DNA of 7,882 nt from NCBI GenBank assembly GCA_000436475.1, contig FR886177.1, positions 3,653 to 11,534 on the forward strand, in the 5' to 3' direction. The notes under the pieces are model-generated. The model ran no database searches. It had not been told where the DNA came from and saw only the letters and a list, made by a program, of their open reading frames with translations. The translations under genes were made by a program, and so were the position numbers. This document shows, piece by piece, positions 6,172-7,882 of the stretch (position 1 is its first letter; the number at the start of each line of letters is the position of its first letter). The stretch comes from Eubacterium sp. CAG:248. Lineage in GTDB: Bacteria > Bacillota > Clostridia > Lachnospirales > Lachnospiraceae.

Positions 6172-7551
6172 TCATGAAGGATTGATCTTTTTGATGATAA
6201 TATCAATAGTATTGCGTACTGATTCGTTCTGGACAACTTCTTTGGCAATCTTTTCAGCTCCGTGGATAACTGTTGTATGATCTCTGTTACCTAAAGCTTT
6301 ACCTACGGCCTGAAGAGGAGCTGTTGTCATCTGACGGCATAGATACATGGCAATTTGTCTTGGATGTACTATGTTTGCATTACGCTTAGACGATATTATG
6401 TCATCGTATTTAACATTAAAGTGATCTGCCACCGTCTGTATAATAAGCTCAGGTGTGATTTCTTTTTTAGAATCAGGAGATATAAGATCTTTTAATGTCT
6501 GTTCAGCGAATTCTACAGTAATAGGTGTATGCGATAACTTTGAAAATGCAGATAACTTTGTAAGTGCACCCTCAAGCTCCCTTATACTTGATTTTATATG
6601 GGTTGCAACGTAATCCTGTACATCATATGGAATATCAAGTGATGATAATTCGGCTTTCCTTTTTATAATAGCCATCTTAGTTTCGTATGTAGGAATCTGG
6701 ATATCAACAGGAAGTCCCATCTCGAATCTTGTTCTTAGACGTTCCGAAAGAGTTTCCATTTCCTTAGGTGGCTTATCAGAAGATATAACAATCTGCTTTC
6801 TATCCTGATATAAAGAGTTAAAGGTATGGAAGAACTCTTCCTGTGTAGATTCCTTACCTATAATAAACTGTATATCATCAATAAGAAGCACATCAATGTT
6901 ACGGTAACGGTTTCTGAAAGCAGCATTGCCTTTTTCAGCATTTTCTTTATTACGGATGGCATCTATAAGCTCATTGGTGAAAGTTTCACTTGTTACATAC
7001 AATACCTTTTTATTAGGATTGTTTTCGATAATAAAATGTGCAATAGCCTGCATAAGATGAGTCTTGCCAAGTCCAACACCACCATATATAAAAAGTGGGT
7101 TATATACTTCGCCAGGCGATTCGGCAACAGCTACAGAGGCTGCATGTGCAAGGCTGTTATTGTTACCAACGACAAATGTGTCGAATGTATAATTAGGATT
7201 AAGATTAAGGGAAAGATTGTTAGAATTGTTATTATCTTTCTTAGGCTCATCTTTTTTAATCTTTTCTTTTTTAATCTTTTCCTCATGTTCAAGGTCTTCA
7301 TCGGATATAAGACGGATCGTGTATTTATCATCCATAACCTCACAGACAGTTATTTCAAGAAATTCACGATATTTCTTTTCTATGAGGGATACACCCATAC
7401 GGCCCTTAGATACTAATAAGGTAATTACGTTATCATCTACTGAATATATCTTAAGGGGTTTAATAAATGTATTAAAGGAAATATCCTGTATGTCGTATTC
7501 CTCTTTAAATATTTGAAGGATTCTATCCCAGCTGTTAATTAATTCTTCCAT
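6172..7551 (-). CDS. dnaA: chromosomal replication initiator protein DnaA
   Basis: The AAA+ initiator that binds DnaA boxes, forms an ATP-dependent filament, opens the origin and recruits helicase; it also represses its own gene in many bacteria. From ATG 7551 it has 459 residues. Domain I (about 1-80) begins MEELINSWDR. Domain II (about 85-120) is a charged, Asn-rich linker. Domain III has Walker A GGVGLGKTH at 157-165 (Lys163), Walker B LLIDD at 222-226, sensor I ISSD at 256-259, the arginine finger Arg275 in RTRF, and sensor II Arg324 in SIRELEG. Domain IV has HPRQ at 396-399 and the box-reading GNRDHTTVIHG at 421-431. AAAGG (7560-7564), eight bases before ATG 7551, fixes this start. An ATG at 7614 would add 21 residues but lies upstream of the promoter -10 element, so it cannot be used from that promoter. 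Confidence 0.98.
   Translation of the reverse strand: MEELINSWDRILQIFKEEYDIQDISFNTFIKPLKIYSVDDNVITLLVSKGRMGVSLIEKKYREFLEITVCEVMDDKYTIRLISDEDLEHEEKIKKEKIKKDEPKKDNNNSNNLSLNLNPNYTFDTFVVGNNNSLAHAASVAVAESPGEVYNPLFIYGGVGLGKTHLMQAIAHFIIENNPNKKVLYVTSETFTNELIDAIRNKENAEKGNAAFRNRYRNIDVLLIDDIQFIIGKESTQEEFFHTFNSLYQDRKQIVISSDKPPKEMETLSERLRTRFEMGLPVDIQIPTYETKMAIIKRKAELSSLDIPYDVQDYVATHIKSSIRELEGALTKLSAFSKLSHTPITVEFAEQTLKDLISPDSKKEITPELIIQTVADHFNVKYDDIISSKRNANIVHPRQIAMYLCRQMTTAPLQAVGKALGNRDHTTVIHGAEKIAKEVVQNESVRNTIDIIIKKINPS
7252..7281 (-). repeat. tandem 15-bp duplication in the DnaA linker
   Basis: Two identical, adjacent 15-base units inside dnaA encode KIKKE-KIKKD in domain II, the variable linker. It looks like a replication-slippage duplication that keeps the frame. 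Domain II tolerates length change, so a strong effect is not expected. Confidence 0.8.
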
Positions 7552-7559
7552 AATAATTG

Positions 7560-7564
7560 CCTTT
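7560..7564 (-). promoter_or_regulatory. ribosome binding site that decides the dnaA start
   Basis: AAAGG on the minus strand with eight bases to the ATG at 7549-7551. The leader between the predicted transcript start (near 7596) and the ATG is about 45 bases. Confidence 0.75.
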
Positions 7565-7602
7565 CTGGCTGTATTAGAATGATAAAAAAACATTCCTTTA
7601 TA

Positions 7603-7631
7603 ATCATAAAGCATTTGTGGATTTTTTTCAA
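7603..7631 (-). promoter_or_regulatory. sigma-A promoter of dnaA, flanked by DnaA boxes
   Basis: Minus-strand TTGAAA (7626-7631) and TATGAT (7603-7608) are exactly 17 bases apart, each one change from consensus. A full-consensus DnaA box ends seven bases upstream of the -35 (7638-7646). A weaker, two-mismatch box (AAATCCACA, 7616-7624) lies in the spacer. Binding there would cover the polymerase site, which fits negative autoregulation by DnaA. Confidence 0.7.
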
Positions 7632-7716
7632 TAAAATTGTGGATAACTTAAAAAATCTTTAAAAAATTCCGAGTTATACAAAATTGTGTTGATAATATAT
7701 AAACAAAAAAAACATA

Positions 7717-7736
7717 GGAAAATAGCGGAAAATAGC
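7717..7736. repeat. tandem 10-bp repeat GGAAAATAGC x2 in oriC
   Basis: Two perfect adjacent copies, 7717-7726 and 7727-7736, lie between the proximal and distal DnaA boxes and are flanked by A-tracts (eight A at 7705-7712). One helical turn per unit would place two identical faces in line. No known binding motif is recognised. Confidence 0.6.
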
Positions 7737-7814
7737 AAAAAAACACACATGTAATCACAAAAAATAGAAAAGTTATGCACAAGTTATGCACATGTTGTGC
7801 ATAACTCTGTATAA

Positions 7815-7834
7815 GGTGTGGATAGGTGTGAATA
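7815..7834. repeat. tandem 10-bp near-repeat GGTGTGGATA / GGTGTGAATA
   Basis: Two adjacent 10-base units with nine of ten bases identical. Each contains a one-mismatch DnaA box in the same orientation, so the unit is in effect a box repeated once per helical turn. Confidence 0.55.
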
Positions 7835-7835
7835 T

Positions 7836-7882
7836 GATTGTTTAACACATATTCTTAACGTACGGACGACAGCATATATGAG
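7836..7882. other. right edge, no gene seen
   Basis: No coding sequence is evident. In many Firmicutes rpmH begins beyond this point, pointing away from dnaA, so a plus-strand promoter could lie here. The best candidate, TTAACG (7855-7860) with TATGAG (7877-7882) 16 bases on, matches consensus poorly and is cut off by the edge. I make no call. Confidence 0.3.

Larger units (their letters stand above)
7638..7835. other. oriC DnaA-box cluster upstream of dnaA
   Basis: Four boxes match TTATNCACA in full: 7638-7646 (minus, TTATCCACA), 7773-7781 and 7784-7792 (plus, TTATGCACA), and 7796-7804 (minus, TTATGCACA). One-mismatch boxes lie at 7674-7682 (plus), 7687-7695, 7806-7814, 7817-7825 and 7827-7835 (all minus). 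The dense group is 7773-7835. Between it and the dnaA-proximal box lies AT-rich DNA with A-tracts, including TTAAAAAAT twice 11 bp apart (7648, 7659) beside the proximal box. This is the equivalent of the upstream half of the bipartite Bacillus origin. The whole 7552-7882 stretch is otherwise non-coding. Confidence 0.85.

Noticed and set aside
6826..7416. 196-codon plus-strand open frame
   Set aside because: Antisense to the AAA+ domain and linker of dnaA; low-complexity hydrophobic sequence and no ribosome site. The shorter frames within dnaA, dnaN and recF were dropped for the same reason.
7552..7614. 21-residue N-terminal extension of DnaA
   Set aside because: Its ATG lies upstream of the promoter -10 hexamer, it has no ribosome site and it does not resemble a DnaA N-terminus.
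7648..7848. 66-codon minus-strand open frame upstream of dnaA (GTG start)
   Set aside because: It lies wholly in the DnaA-box cluster, and its His-rich start is simply the boxes read as codons. It has no good ribosome site, its Phe/Leu/Tyr-rich part reflects AT-rich DNA, and it resembles no family.
7855..7882. Divergent promoter for rpmH
   Set aside because: Both hexamers match only about four of six positions and the downstream gene is outside the window.
1..7882. Undescribed accessory system, mobile element, CRISPR or RNA gene
   Set aside because: All coding space is taken by a conserved core replication operon on one strand. No transposase, terminal repeats, spacer arrays, tRNA or rRNA sequence was seen.

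Overview
The window is the replication-origin neighbourhood of a bacterial chromosome. Gene order in the reading direction (all genes on the minus strand, so read right to left) is dnaA, dnaN, a small S4-domain gene (yaaA type), recF, gyrB, gyrA. This is the classic Firmicutes origin cluster. The low G+C content, the protein sequences (459-residue DnaA ending its domain IV with GNRDHTTVIHG, 640-residue GyrB without the proteobacterial insert, S4 gene before recF) and the compact operon suggest a member of the Clostridia, most likely Lachnospiraceae. The family assignment is inference from memory of related proteins, not from a search.

Layout: 1-1144 holds the first 381 codons of gyrA, which runs off the left edge. 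1145-1205 is a short gap with a probable gyrA promoter and a 15-bp palindrome. gyrB (1206-3128) and recF (ending at 3130) are one base apart. yaaA lies at 4330-4545. 4546-4704 is an AT-rich spacer with direct repeats and a consensus DnaA box. dnaN is 4705-5808. 5809-6171 (363 bp) is non-coding: it holds a dnaN promoter and leader, an A-tract-rich probable unwinding element and a DnaA-box cluster. dnaA is 6172-7551. 7552-7882 is non-coding: the dnaA leader and promoter, then a second, larger DnaA-box cluster. DnaA boxes on both sides of dnaA make a bipartite oriC like the one known from Bacillus subtilis.

How it works together: DnaA binds the boxes on both sides of its own gene, opens the AT-rich element downstream of dnaA and loads the helicase. 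DnaN is the sliding clamp of the replisome. RecF loads RecA at gaps and stalled forks. GyrA and GyrB remove the positive supercoils that forks create. The S4 protein is probably RNA-binding, with a role that cannot be read from the sequence. Boxes beside and inside the dnaA promoter region suggest autoregulation.

Three genes have a better start than the longest open frame: dnaA (ATG at 7551, not 7614), yaaA (ATG at 4545, not 4557) and recF (GTG at 4248, not ATG at 4263). I saw no mobile element, CRISPR array, tRNA, rRNA, defence locus or other sign of an undescribed system. The interesting material is the fine structure of the origin: helically phased A-tracts enclosed by an inverted repeat, phased DnaA boxes, short tandem repeats and operator-like palindromes over promoters.
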